NCBI RefSeq assembly: GCF_003076475.1
Contig: NZ_CP020919.1
Location: forward strand, 1,178,001-1,242,000
DNA length: 64,000 bases
Direction of reading: 5' to 3'
Source: Flavobacterium kingsejongi
GTDB taxonomy: Bacteria; Bacteroidota; Bacteroidia; Flavobacteriales; Flavobacteriaceae
In this document: positions 9,351 to 18,055 of the stretch, in pieces
Layout of the letters: every line of letters begins with the position of its first letter
How positions within the stretch are numbered: the stretch's first letter is position 1
Position numbers and translations under genes: made by a program
The notes under the pieces: generated by a model
What the model saw: only the letters and a program-made list of their open reading frames with translations
Told to the model about the DNA's origin: nothing
Databases searched by the model: none

Positions 9351-9827
9351 TTAAAAGAACAGGGAAATCTGTTTTACCGGATTTTCATGTTCCAGTAGCC
9401 ATTTCTTACGCCAGATACCACCGGCATAACCTGTCATTGATCCATCTTTCCCAATCACACGATGACAGGGAATGATAATCCATAGAGGATTTTTACCATT
9501 TGCTGCCGCTACAGCCCGAATAGCTTTAGGATCACCGAGCTGATGGGACAACTCAATATAAGAAAGTGTTTTGCCAAAAGGGATTTGGAGCAAGGCATTC
9601 CATACTTTCTGTTGGAATTCTGTACCGGAAGGATTAAGGGGGAAATCGAAATCGGTTCTGTGGCCTTCAAAATATTCCGTGAGCTGGGTTACTGCTTTTT
9701 TAAGGTGTTGTGGAACCAGGGGTGAAAATGCAATTTCATCATCAAAAACGGTAACACTGGAAACACCATTTCCGTCTCCGGTAATGACAGCGATGCCTAA
9801 AGGGGTTTTTAAATAGGCTTTTTCCAT
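9351..9827 (-). CDS. ogt: Methylated-DNA--protein-cysteine S-methyltransferase
   Basis: Suicide enzyme that moves the methyl group from O6-methylguanine (or O4-methylthymine) in DNA to its own cysteine. It has 158 residues. The acceptor is C121 in PCHRV, preceded by the helix-turn-helix segment (LSYIELSHQLGDPKAIRAVAAANGKN, ends given as LSYIEL and AANGKN), with the GYAGG...KWLLEHE tail. The N-terminal lobe is short and there is no Ada regulatory domain, so this is the Ogt type. Confidence 0.95.
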   Translation of the reverse strand: MEKAYLKTPLGIAVITGDGNGVSSVTVFDDEIAFSPLVPQHLKKAVTQLTEYFEGHRTDFDFPLNPSGTEFQQKVWNALLQIPFGKTLSYIELSHQLGDPKAIRAVAAANGKNPLWIIIPCHRVIGKDGSMTGYAGGIWRKKWLLEHENPVKQISLFF

Positions 9828-9890
9828 AGTGTAGGATTTGGAAATTTATTTTTAAAGATAGTAAAATTTTCTAAAGCGGCACCTTAGGAC

Positions 9891-9920
9891 AAAAAAAAAC
9901 CACCCCAAATGGGATGGTTT
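9891..9920 (-). terminator. Terminator of the DUF1573 gene
   Basis: On the minus strand AAACCATCCC pairs with GGGGTGGTTT, using one G-U wobble that only pairs in the leftward transcript. A run of nine T follows on the minus strand. Confidence 0.8.
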
Positions 9921-9943
9921 TACGATATGTGACGTGACTGGAA

Positions 9944-10369
9944 TTATGAAGCGTCAGCTACAGTTCCTTTGATAGTCAATATTTTTACTGGTTCAACATC
10001 ATTAGTTGTAACCGTTACAGTTTTTGTAAATGCACCTGGAGCAGCAGCATTATAAGTAGCTGTTACAGTTCCTGTTTCTCCTGGTTTAATAGGTGTTTTT
10101 GTATAGTTTGTCGCTGTACATCCACAAGAAGCTTTTACATTGCTGATCAGGATTGTTTGTTTTGTAGTGTTTTTGAATGAAAATTCGTGAGAAACCGGAG
10201 TTCCTTTAACGATTTTAGCAAAATCATGTGTTGTGTCTTTCCAAGTGATTGCTTCACCTGCTTTTACAGTTGCAGCAGCTGGTTTCACAGCTGTTTGTGC
10301 AGTAGCACCAGCAGTTACCATAAAGAAAGCGCCAACAACGGCCATCAATGAAAGTTTAAGTGTTTTCAT
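9944..10369 (-). CDS. DUF1573 secreted protein
   Basis: A 141-residue protein with a Sec signal peptide (cleavage likely after ATAQ, residue 25) and one immunoglobulin-like DUF1573 domain. The family hallmark SCGCT (C82, C84) follows ILISNVKA, then PGETGTVTATYN and a closing VKILTIKGTV strand. The domain is very common in Bacteroidetes and resembles ASH/MSP domains. Its biochemical role is unknown. It diverges from the two-component system at 10545. Confidence 0.92.
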   Translation of the reverse strand: MKTLKLSLMAVVGAFFMVTAGATAQTAVKPAAATVKAGEAITWKDTTHDFAKIVKGTPVSHEFSFKNTTKQTILISNVKASCGCTATNYTKTPIKPGETGTVTATYNAAAPGAFTKTVTVTTNDVEPVKILTIKGTVADAS

Positions 10370-10421
10370 AATAAAGTAATTTATAAAAGTTTTTAGTTAA
10401 GATTCTAATTGGGAATCAAGG

Positions 10422-10429
10422 CAAATATA
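10422..10429 (-). promoter_or_regulatory. -7 box for the DUF1573 gene
   Basis: Minus-strand TATATTTG fits TAnnTTTG exactly, 53 nt upstream of the ATG at 10369. No convincing TTG element lies at the usual distance. Confidence 0.45.
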
Positions 10430-10469
10430 TTCTATATATTTTTATTTTTTGTTAATCAGATTCAAATGA

Positions 10470-10502
10470 TTGTTAACGAGTTGTTAACGGGTTGTTTTAC
10501 AT
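10470..10502 (+). promoter_or_regulatory. 11-bp tandem direct repeats, candidate response-regulator operator
   Basis: TTGTTAACGAG (10470-10480), TTGTTAACGGG (10481-10491) and a partial third copy TTGTTTTACAT (10492-10502) lie head to tail, 43 bp before the kinase start. OmpR-family regulators typically bind direct repeats spaced about one helical turn, so this may be an autoregulatory site for the operon at 10545-12506. Confidence 0.5.
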
Positions 10503-10544
10503 CGTATTATATAGTAATATCGCCACTCTAAATAGAACCGCTAT

Positions 10545-11813
10545 TTGAAATTCAACCGTTTAAATATCATAATATTAATAGGGCTTATCGCGATGATCGG
10601 GGTATTGGTCATGCAATTGGTGATGTTGAGCCAGGCCTATAAATTTGAAAAAAAGGAAATAGGGGAAAAAATACACTTTGCCCTGGAAGATGTAGTAAAG
10701 AAAATATACCGCGACAATAACCAGACCGAACTCCCCGTTTCCAGCTCCATCAAAAAGATCTCAGAAGATTATTATATTGTCAATGTAAACGATGTTTTCG
10801 AATCGGATGTCCTGGAATTTTATCTCAAAAAAGAGTTTCGGAAAGTACGGCTGAACATCGACTTTGAATATGCCATGTATGATTGCTCATCGGATGAAAT
10901 GGCCTATGGGGATTATGTTTCGTCTTCCGATAAAAAGACAGCAAAATGTAAAAACTGCTTTACCAAGAATCATGACCTGGTATATTATTTTGCGATTCGT
11001 TTCCCGGAACTCAAATACAATTATATCAGTTCACTACAGCAATACTGGGTCTACACAGGAATATTGGTGCTGGTCTTGATTATCTATGTCTATTCTATTT
11101 TGGTCCTGCTCCGGCAGAAACGATACTCTGAATTACAGAAGGATTTTATCAATAATATGACACATGAATTCAAAACGCCCATCTCATCAATATTGATTGC
11201 TTCCCAATATGCCAGCAACCAGCAGGAAATTATAAAAAATGAAAAACTGAATAAATACATTCAGATTATCATCGAACAGGGCAACAAACTGAATCAGCAT
11301 ATTGAGAAAATCCTGAGTATTGCTAAAAGCGATTCAGACCCGATGGAACTGGAACTGGTAATTTTCAATAGTGTCGAAACAATCCAACTGGTGCGGGAAA
11401 ATATACTCATGAAATACCAAAGGCCAATTCACATCACTATCGGGAGTGATCATCCGGTTTATGAGATTGCTGCGGATGAGTTTCATTTTACCAATGTTGT
11501 GTATAATATCATTGACAATGCGGTAAAATACAATGATTCAGTTCCGGAAATTACGATTACAATCCATGAAACGCCTAAAGAGGTCATATTCGAATTCCGG
11601 GACAACGGTATTGGTATCAACGCTTCAGAATTGGGAAGTATCTTTGATAAATTCTACAGAGCTGCTACACCCAAGCGCAATGAAGTGGCTGGATTCGGGC
11701 TTGGATTGTTTTATGTGAAAAAAATCTGCAACTTGCATCAATGGAAAATTAGCCTGAAAAACAATTCGGATCAGGGAGTAACAGTGACCATACGAATGCC
11801 TAAAAACAAATAA
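10545..11813 (+). CDS. Sensor histidine kinase of an OmpR-type two-component system
   Basis: A 422-residue membrane kinase that begins with TTG. The next in-frame ATG would cut the first membrane helix, so TTG is preferred. Helix 1 spans about residues 7-29, the sensor loop 30-167 and helix 2 168-189. The HisKA segment FINNMTHEFKTPISS carries the phospho-accepting H207. The ATPase has the N-box NVVYNIIDNAVKYN, the G1 box DNGIGI and the G2 box GFGLGLFYVKKI. The periplasmic loop has cysteines C114, C135 and C138 (CKNC), possibly for redox or metal sensing. The response regulator follows after 3 nt. Confidence 0.95.
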   Translation: MKFNRLNIIILIGLIAMIGVLVMQLVMLSQAYKFEKKEIGEKIHFALEDVVKKIYRDNNQTELPVSSSIKKISEDYYIVNVNDVFESDVLEFYLKKEFRKVRLNIDFEYAMYDCSSDEMAYGDYVSSSDKKTAKCKNCFTKNHDLVYYFAIRFPELKYNYISSLQQYWVYTGILVLVLIIYVYSILVLLRQKRYSELQKDFINNMTHEFKTPISSILIASQYASNQQEIIKNEKLNKYIQIIIEQGNKLNQHIEKILSIAKSDSDPMELELVIFNSVETIQLVRENILMKYQRPIHITIGSDHPVYEIAADEFHFTNVVYNIIDNAVKYNDSVPEITITIHETPKEVIFEFRDNGIGINASELGSIFDKFYRAATPKRNEVAGFGLGLFYVKKICNLHQWKISLKNNSDQGVTVTIRMPKNK

Positions 11814-11816
11814 GCC

Positions 11817-12506
11817 ATGTCCAAAAGCCATATTTTTTATGTAGAAGATGATGCTACATTAGCGTTCCTCACCATGGACTATCTGGAACAATTTTATACC
11901 ATTACACATTATACTGACGGATTAGAGGCATTGCAGCATTTCCAGGATGGCGTCTTTGATCTTTGCCTGCTGGATGTAATGCTCCCCAAAAAAGACGGTT
12001 TTGAAATTGCCAGTGCAATCCGGGAGCGGAATGCAGAAATACCGATACTTTTTCTTTCGGCCAAAGCACTCAAAGAAGACCGGATCAGGGGATTGAAGCT
12101 TGGCGCTGATGATTACCTCGTAAAGCCTTTTAGCCTGGAGGAATTAAGCTTAAAGATTGAAGTATTCCTGAAACGCAGCCAAAAAAACACGATAGAGCCA
12201 GTGAACCGATATGAAATTGGAAGTTACTTTTTTCATCCGGAAGATTACTGCCTGACCTTTGGTGCGGAACGGATCAACCTGACAGAAAGGGAATCCGCTT
12301 TGCTAAAACTATTCCTTGATCATAAAAATGATATTCTAAAAAGGGAAAAAATATTAACCACACTTTGGGGAACCGATGATTATTTTATGGGGCGTAGCCT
12401 TGATGTTTTTATTTCCAGGCTTCGGAAAATATTTCGGGAAGAGAAGAATGTACGAATTGAAAATATCCCACGTATCGGATTTAAACTCGTCATTGATAAG
12501 GAATAA
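11817..12506 (+). CDS. Response regulator, OmpR/PhoB family
   Basis: A 229-residue partner of the kinase just upstream. The receiver domain (about residues 5-118) has the acidic pocket EDD (10-12), phospho-acceptor D53 in LLDVMLP, conserved T/S at SAKAL (S81) and K103 in KPFS. The winged-helix DNA-binding domain (about 130-227) has LTERESALLKLFLDHKND, the LWGTDDYFMGRSLDVFISRLRKIF recognition region (ends LWGTDD and RLRKIF), and RIGFKL. The target genes are unknown, but the 11-bp repeats at 10470-10502 are a candidate site. Confidence 0.96.
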   Translation: MSKSHIFYVEDDATLAFLTMDYLEQFYTITHYTDGLEALQHFQDGVFDLCLLDVMLPKKDGFEIASAIRERNAEIPILFLSAKALKEDRIRGLKLGADDYLVKPFSLEELSLKIEVFLKRSQKNTIEPVNRYEIGSYFFHPEDYCLTFGAERINLTERESALLKLFLDHKNDILKREKILTTLWGTDDYFMGRSLDVFISRLRKIFREEKNVRIENIPRIGFKLVIDKE

Positions 12507-12525
12507 GACTGGTTTTTCCAGCATA

Positions 12526-12563
12526 AAAAATCCCGATTTGCTGTACAGCAAATCGGGATTTTT
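12526..12563. terminator. Bidirectional terminator, 38-bp perfect palindrome
   Basis: AAAAATCCCGATTTGCTG, then TA, then its exact inverse complement. T-runs lie on both sides, so it ends both the two-component operon (12506) and the convergent haem operon (12581). Confidence 0.9.
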
Positions 12564-12580
12564 AGGTTTAGTATAAGAGG

Positions 12581-12967
12581 CTATTTTTTGAGATGGCTAT
12601 AAAAATAGGCTTCGAGTGCTTTAAGCTGCTCGTCGGTCATGGATTTTGTAATCGCAAAATTCGTTTTCATAACTTCATACTGAGAAGGATCAACTATCGG
12701 TTCCGCTTTTCCTTTTAGGAAAGCTACGATGTCACCATTTTGTTCCTTGTAGATTTTTGCAATATCCATTATACTGGGCCCGATTACTTTTTGATCAGGC
12801 TTATGACAGGAAGCACAGTTCCCTTTGGTTTCAAATATTTCACGCCCGAAAGCTATCGGGTCATAATCTTCTGAAACTTCAGTAGTAGCTTCCGTATTTT
12901 TTGGTGTTTCTTTTTTACAGGAAACTATAGCCAGCAGGACAAACAGAACGATAAGATTTTTACTCAT
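12581..12967 (-). CDS. Lipid-anchored class I cytochrome c
   Basis: A 128-residue lipoprotein with lipobox IVSC (C17), an acidic linker and one c-type haem site CASCH (C51, C54, H55). M100 or M110 is the likely sixth ligand. It sits in the periplasm as an electron carrier. It is the last gene of the leftward haem-synthesis run (31 nt after hemB), so a haem consumer is cotranscribed with haem production. The redox partner is unknown. Confidence 0.9.
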   Translation of the reverse strand: MSKNLIVLFVLLAIVSCKKETPKNTEATTEVSEDYDPIAFGREIFETKGNCASCHKPDQKVIGPSIMDIAKIYKEQNGDIVAFLKGKAEPIVDPSQYEVMKTNFAITKSMTDEQLKALEAYFYSHLKK

Positions 12968-12998
12968 GTTATTGGGATTCTTTTAGATGGGGGCAAAT

Positions 12999-13976
12999 CT
13001 ATTTGTTAAGTAATACGGCTGCTTCTTTGGCGAAATAAGTAGAGATGATACTCGCACCTGCTCTTTTAATGGCATAAAGTTGTTCCAGCATTACGGCATC
13101 ATGATTCAGCCAGCCTCTTTCAGAAGCGGCTTTCACCATCGCATATTCACCGGAAACCTGGTATACCGCTACCGGAACTTCCACCGCATTTTTTACTTCA
13201 CGGACAATGTCAAGATAGCACAATCCTGGCTTTACCATCACGATATCCGCTCCTTCAGCTACATCCAGTTGGGCTTCACGGATGGCCTCCAATCGGTTGG
13301 CATAATCCATCTGGTACGTTTTTTTGTCTCCAAATCCTGGTGCAGAATCGAGTGCATCACGGAAAGGGCCATAAAATGCAGAAGCATATTTGGCACTATA
13401 ACTCATAATACCTACGTCCTGAAAATTATTTTCTTCCAATCCCCTACGGATTGCACCAATACGGCCATCCATCATATCACTTGGCGCGACAAAATCAGCA
13501 CCAGCTTCAGCATGGCTAAGGCTCATTCGTACCAATGCATCGACAGTAGCATCATTGATAATCTTACCATTTTCGACAATACCATCATGCCCGTATATCG
13601 AAAAAGGATCGAGTGCCACATCCGGCATAACAATCATTTCCGGTACGGCATCTTTAATTGCACGAATCGTTTGTTGCATTAAGCCATTGGCATTCCACGC
13701 TTCTTTACCCGTATTATCTTTGAGCGTATCATCTACTTTTACATAGATGTTTACTGCTTTGATACCCAGATCCCAAATTTCCCGGACTTCTTTTATCGTA
13801 TTGTCTAAAGATTGACGATAGATACCAGGCATGGAAGGAATTTCGATTTTGACATCTTTTCCTTCTGCCACAAAAATCGGCAACATAAAATCAGTTGGGC
13901 TTAATGAGGTTTCACGAACTAATGAACGAATGGATTCATTGGTTCTTAAACGACGGTTTCTTTTATATGGGAACAT
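12999..13976 (-). CDS. hemB: Delta-aminolevulinic acid dehydratase (porphobilinogen synthase)
   Basis: Joins two 5-aminolevulinates into porphobilinogen. It has 325 residues. The two Schiff-base lysines are K196 (SYSAKYAS) and K249 (MVKPGL). PSDMMDGRIGAIR is the substrate-side motif. The cysteine triad that holds catalytic zinc in E. coli-type enzymes is replaced by the Asp-type sequence DVALDPFSIYGHDG (119-132), so this should be the magnesium-dependent, zinc-independent form. It lies 36 nt downstream of hemF. Confidence 0.98.
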   Translation of the reverse strand: MFPYKRNRRLRTNESIRSLVRETSLSPTDFMLPIFVAEGKDVKIEIPSMPGIYRQSLDNTIKEVREIWDLGIKAVNIYVKVDDTLKDNTGKEAWNANGLMQQTIRAIKDAVPEMIVMPDVALDPFSIYGHDGIVENGKIINDATVDALVRMSLSHAEAGADFVAPSDMMDGRIGAIRRGLEENNFQDVGIMSYSAKYASAFYGPFRDALDSAPGFGDKKTYQMDYANRLEAIREAQLDVAEGADIVMVKPGLCYLDIVREVKNAVEVPVAVYQVSGEYAMVKAASERGWLNHDAVMLEQLYAIKRAGASIISTYFAKEAAVLLNK

Positions 13977-14012
13977 AATAGTTTATTTTTTAGCAAGTAT
14001 TTTTTGATCCGT

Positions 14013-14921
14013 TTATGCTGGGATCCATTGTTTTGGTTCCGCGAGTAAACGGATTAATTTTTCTTCTTCACTTCCTGGTTCAGGATGATGGTCATACACC
14101 CACTGCACTCTTGGCGGGAGGCTCATGAGTATGCTTTCAATCCGGCCATTCGTCTTGAGGCCGAATAAGGTGCCTTTGTCATGAACCAGGTTGAATTCAA
14201 CATAACGGCCACGGCGGATTTCCTGCCAGGTACGTTGTGCTTCGGTATAGTCCAGGTTTTTTCTTTTTTCAACAATAGGCACGTAGGCTTCGAGGAAGCT
14301 GTCGCCTACTTCGGTGACAAAGTTATACCAGTCCTGCATGGTAAAGGTATCATCGGCTTTGCAATAGTCAAAAAACAAGCCTCCTACACCACGGGATTCA
14401 TGGCGGTGTGCGTTCCAGAAATAGGTATCACATTGTTTTTTATATTTCGGATAAAATTCAGGATGGTGTTTGTCACAAGCGGTTTTGCAGGTTTGGTGAA
14501 AATGAAGCGCATCTTCTTCAAAAAGGTAATAGGGGGTAAGATCCTGTCCGCCACCAAACCATTGTTGGATTACATCACCATTTTGATCGTACATTTCAAA
14601 ATACCGCCAATTGGCATGTACAGTAGGAACCATTGCGTTTTTAGGGTGAAGCACAAGGCTCAATCCGCAGGCAAAAAAATCCGCCTCTCCTACATTGAAC
14701 AATTTCTGCATACTTTCAGGCAGCTGGCCATGAACAGCGGAAATATTGACACCGCCTTTTTCAAATACAGCACCGTTTTCGATCACACGTGTTCTGCCAC
14801 CGCCGCCTTCAGGGCGTTCCCAAAGGTCCTCCCGAAAAACAGCCTGGCCATCGGCCTGCTCCAGTCCGGCGACAATCTGATCTTGTAATCGTAGGATATA
14901 ATTGTAAAATTGATCTTTCAT
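14013..14921 (-). CDS. hemF: Oxygen-dependent coproporphyrinogen-III oxidase
   Basis: Decarboxylates two propionates of coproporphyrinogen III with O2 to give protoporphyrinogen IX. The 302 residues match the family. Recognisable blocks are GGGGRTRV, GVNISAVHG, HANWRYFEM, WFGGGQDLTPYY, the ESRGVGGLFFDY block and RRGRYVEFNLVHDKGTLFGL. No oxygen-independent hemN is in the window, so an aerobic lifestyle is suggested. Its ATG shares one base with the stop of the preceding unknown gene (TAATG), which suggests translational coupling. Confidence 0.98.
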   Translation of the reverse strand: MKDQFYNYILRLQDQIVAGLEQADGQAVFREDLWERPEGGGGRTRVIENGAVFEKGGVNISAVHGQLPESMQKLFNVGEADFFACGLSLVLHPKNAMVPTVHANWRYFEMYDQNGDVIQQWFGGGQDLTPYYLFEEDALHFHQTCKTACDKHHPEFYPKYKKQCDTYFWNAHRHESRGVGGLFFDYCKADDTFTMQDWYNFVTEVGDSFLEAYVPIVEKRKNLDYTEAQRTWQEIRRGRYVEFNLVHDKGTLFGLKTNGRIESILMSLPPRVQWVYDHHPEPGSEEEKLIRLLAEPKQWIPA

Positions 14922-15286
14922 TACTGCAGGGCATTGATTTTATTGAAAATATCAAAAGAAAAGGTCTTGCTTTCCATTTGGATATAGTGGTATACTGCTA
15001 CGGCTTTTCCTTTTAACGTGCTATAGGCGGTTTGTGTGGAAAGCTGTTTTAGGAAATCAGCAAATTGCTCGGTATTGGTCCAGTCAAAGTGCAATTTTTC
15101 CAATTGTGCAATGAGTTGTCCCGCTTCAAAATCAACCAGGTTTTCCATAGTTAACCCCAGCATTTTTAATTGGTTATCCAAATCCGACAGGTTCCAGTTT
15201 TCCGGTACATGGGTCAACGCGATCAACTGTTTCAGCACATTGTTGATCCGCTCATTTTCCTCGTCTCTTAATCCTTTGTTTAGCAT
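14921..15286 (-). CDS. Unknown protein inside the haem operon
   Basis: A 121-residue, mostly helical, cytoplasmic protein with no signal peptide, membrane helix or cysteine. It begins 40 nt after hemE and ends by sharing a base with the hemF ATG. I do not recognise a family. It is rich in Leu, Gln and Asn with helices such as NNVLKQLIAL and LIAQLEKLHFDW. Its position between two consecutive haem enzymes suggests an accessory or regulatory role, but nothing in the sequence itself shows that. Confidence 0.8.
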   Translation of the reverse strand: MLNKGLRDEENERINNVLKQLIALTHVPENWNLSDLDNQLKMLGLTMENLVDFEAGQLIAQLEKLHFDWTNTEQFADFLKQLSTQTAYSTLKGKAVAVYHYIQMESKTFSFDIFNKINALQ

Positions 15287-15326
15287 GGCAATTGGGTTAT
15301 GGACAGCAACAGCTATTCGTTTTTGT

Positions 15327-16352
15327 TTATGCTTTATATTCTTTTACAGCATCAATAAAAGCTTTGGCGTGGTCTACCGGGATATTCGGCAGGATTCCGT
15401 GACCTAAGTTGACAATGTACTTATCTTTTCCGAATTCATCAATCATCTCGTGTACCATTTTCTTAATAACCGGAATTGGAGACAACAGGCGTGATGGGTC
15501 AAAATTTCCCTGTAAGGTGATTTCCCCACCGGATAAATAACGGGCATTGCGGGGGGAACAGGTCCAGTCTACTCCTAAAGCGGAAGCTTTACTACGTCCC
15601 ATTTCGCCCAGGGCAAACCAGCATCCTTTTCCAAATACAATTACGGGAGTAACAGGAGCCAACGCTTCTACAATTTGGTTGATGTATTTCCAGGAAAATT
15701 CCTGATAGTCCACTGGCGAAAGCATACCGCCCCAACTGTCAAATATTTGTACGGCATTTACTCCGGCGATCACTTTTTCTTTCAGGTATGCGATAGTGGT
15801 ATCGGTTATTTTTTGTAGCAATACATGTGCTGCTTCCGGATGTGAAAAACAAAATCCTTTGGCCTGATCAAAACTTTTCGAGCCTTTTCCTTCCACTGCA
15901 TAACAGAAGATAGTCCAGGGAGAACCGGCAAAACCAATAAGAGGTACTTCATCATTCAGCATCTCTTTGGTCATTTTTATCGCATCCATTACATAACCCA
16001 ACGTTTCATGAATATCAGGAACGATTACTTTCTCCACATCCTGGATTGTACGGATTGGATTTGGTAAAAATGGGCCTATATTTTCTTTCATCAGCACTTC
16101 AATACCCATCGCCTGTGGGATCACCAGGATGTCGGAAAACAGGATTGCTGCGTCCGGGGCGATTCTACGGATAGGCTGTACGGTAATTTCCGATGCTAAT
16201 TCCGGGGTTTGACAACGGGTAAAAAAATCATATTTGTCGCGTAAAGCAATAAATTCAGGAAGGTATCTTCCGGCTTGCCGCATCATCCATACCGGTGGAC
16301 GTTCTACAGTTTCTCCTTTTAATGCTCTTAAAAATAAGTCGTTCTTTATCAT
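15327..16352 (-). CDS. hemE: Uroporphyrinogen decarboxylase
   Basis: Removes four acetate carboxyls from uroporphyrinogen III to give coproporphyrinogen III. The protein is 341 residues from ATG at 16352 ([11 protein letters not shown]). The open frame extends 53 codons further upstream into hemD, but only the 16352 start gives the normal N-terminus. The signature [17 protein letters not shown] is near the start. The catalytic Asp lies in [10 protein letters not shown], and [16 protein letters not shown] lies near the end. The hemD stop lies 44 nt upstream. Confidence 0.98.
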   Translation of the reverse strand: MIKNDLFLRALKGETVERPPVWMMRQAGRYLPEFIALRDKYDFFTRCQTPELASEITVQPIRRIAPDAAILFSDILVIPQAMGIEVLMKENIGPFLPNPIRTIQDVEKVIVPDIHETLGYVMDAIKMTKEMLNDEVPLIGFAGSPWTIFCYAVEGKGSKSFDQAKGFCFSHPEAAHVLLQKITDTTIAYLKEKVIAGVNAVQIFDSWGGMLSPVDYQEFSWKYINQIVEALAPVTPVIVFGKGCWFALGEMGRSKASALGVDWTCSPRNARYLSGGEITLQGNFDPSRLLSPIPVIKKMVHEMIDEFGKDKYIVNLGHGILPNIPVDHAKAFIDAVKEYKA

Positions 16353-16396
16353 TTTTTTATTTTTGAACCCGTTCGGTTTACTATAGTACGGGATTA

Positions 16397-17062
16397 TTAA
16401 TTGTATTTTTTTATAGCCTGTATGATTACATTTTCTATCGTAGGCTGATTGGCATTGATGATGTTCTCCGTAATCCCTTTCAGGGCTTTGGCGGTAGTCG
16501 TGCCAATACAAAAACAGGTTTCGTGGGTAATGGTATTCCGCTGCAGGTAGCTTTTTACTCCCGATGGGCTAAAAAACAGGATCCCATCCAGACGGCTATC
16601 GATTTTGCTGGGGCTTAAAGTCGTTTCATAAATCTGTACTTCATTAAACGTAATATTTGCTTTCCGCAATGCTGTTGGAAGGGTTTCCCTTCGCATACTG
16701 CCGGAAAAAAAGGTAAAACTTTCATCCGCATAAATAGTTGTAAGGATGCGTGCCAGATCTTCTGCATAATCAGAAAAAAGAATTACATGAAACCCGTGTT
16801 GCTCAATCAGGGCCTTTGTCTTTAGCCCGACACAAAATACTTTACGATCCTTCAAGCTACTGCTATCTGCGTTTTCCAAAAAACTTTTAAAAGCATTCTG
16901 GCTCGTAAAAATCAGGTTTTCTGCCGTTGTACCCAATTCAAATTTCGTATTCCGGATCGTGATAAAGTCCGCTTCCAGTATTGAAAAATTAGCATTGAGT
17001 AAGTATTGCTTTTGATTGGGCAAAAGTTTTTTAGTGGACAGGATACGAATTATATGCGGCAT
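16397..17062 (-). CDS. hemD: Uroporphyrinogen-III synthase
   Basis: Cyclises hydroxymethylbilane with inversion of ring D. The 221 residues form the two-lobed HemD fold. The family is poorly conserved, but [42 protein letters not shown] and [14 protein letters not shown] are typical blocks. Placement between hemC and hemE makes the call firm. The gap to hemC is 69 nt. Confidence 0.93.
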   Translation of the reverse strand: MPHIIRILSTKKLLPNQKQYLLNANFSILEADFITIRNTKFELGTTAENLIFTSQNAFKSFLENADSSSLKDRKVFCVGLKTKALIEQHGFHVILFSDYAEDLARILTTIYADESFTFFSGSMRRETLPTALRKANITFNEVQIYETTLSPSKIDSRLDGILFFSPSGVKSYLQRNTITHETCFCIGTTTAKALKGITENIINANQPTIENVIIQAIKKYN

Positions 17063-17131
17063 TATACTAACATTTAAAAGAAGTGGGATTCCCCAATATC
17101 ATGGCGGCTGAAATTTGAAATATTCCGGTCG

Positions 17132-18055
17132 TTATTGTTGTAAATCTTTCTTTATTTTCTCCATCACAGCGATTCCGCCATTTTCCAGTATTTCCAACGC
17201 ACATTTGCGCCCGAAATTTTTATAATGGTTGATTTCAACTGTTTTTTCAATCTGCACTTTATCCTGCCCGTCTATGGAAAAAAGAACCCCTTCCAGTCGG
17301 ATAGTGGTGCCTATGATTGTTGCCAGTGCACCAATGGGTGCTGTACAGCCACCTTCCAGTGTTTTTAGGAATTCCCGTTCGACATGGGTGGCGATTTCGC
17401 TTTCGAGATGATTTAATTTTCCGGCAGCTTCGCGTGAAAAAGCATCATTTTCCATTGCTACAATTACCATTGCTCCCTGTGCTGGTGCTGGAATCATCCA
17501 ATCCAGTGTGATATGGTTTTCCGGCAAAACAGCTATCCGTTCCAGTCCGGCCAATGCAAATACAGCTCCGTTCCAGTCCTGATCCGCCAGTTTTTGCAAT
17601 CGGGTATTGACATTTCCCCTGAGGTCCACTACAGTGTGATGGGGGAATCGGTTGAGCCATTGGGCTTGCCTGCGTAGGCTTCCGGTGGCAATAGTTCCCG
17701 GGCTGTTATTGTGCATGAAATCGAGGTTGCCTTTGTGAACCATGATATCCAATACGGATGCCCGCTCTAAGACGGCCGACTGAACAATGCCTTTTGGCAA
17801 TGCGGTAGGGACATCTTTCATGGAATGTACTGCAATATCGATAGTGCCCTGTAACATCGCAATATCCAGGGTTTTGGTAAAAATACCGGTAATCCCCAGT
17901 TCATATAAAGGAACGTCAAGAATAATATCGCCTGTTGACTTTACCGCAACAATTTCTGTCAGGTAGCCTAAGGCATTCAATTTTTTCTCTACGGTATGGG
18001 CCTGCCACAAAGCCAGTTGGCTGTCTCGTGTTCCAATTCGGATAACTTTATTCAT
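17132..18055 (-). CDS. hemC: Porphobilinogen deaminase (hydroxymethylbilane synthase)
   Basis: Joins four porphobilinogens into linear hydroxymethylbilane on a dipyrromethane cofactor. It has 307 residues. IGTRDSQLALWQA is at the N-terminus, VHSMKDVPT holds the catalytic Asp region, TGSLRRQAQW and DLRGNVNTRL bind substrate, and the cofactor cysteine is in GGCTAPIGA. Its ATG shares one base with the hemA stop (TAATG), so translation is probably coupled. Confidence 0.98.
   Translation of the reverse strand: MNKVIRIGTRDSQLALWQAHTVEKKLNALGYLTEIVAVKSTGDIILDVPLYELGITGIFTKTLDIAMLQGTIDIAVHSMKDVPTALPKGIVQSAVLERASVLDIMVHKGNLDFMHNNSPGTIATGSLRRQAQWLNRFPHHTVVDLRGNVNTRLQKLADQDWNGAVFALAGLERIAVLPENHITLDWMIPAPAQGAMVIVAMENDAFSREAAGKLNHLESEIATHVEREFLKTLEGGCTAPIGALATIIGTTIRLEGVLFSIDGQDKVQIEKTVEINHYKNFGRKCALEILENGGIAVMEKIKKDLQQ

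Noticed and set aside
13080..13682. 200-codon plus-strand open frame
   Set aside because: It lies wholly opposite hemB, whose catalytic residues are all present; the frame translates to no recognisable protein.
14181..14888. 235-codon plus-strand open frame
   Set aside because: It lies opposite hemF and is explained by antisense codon bias.
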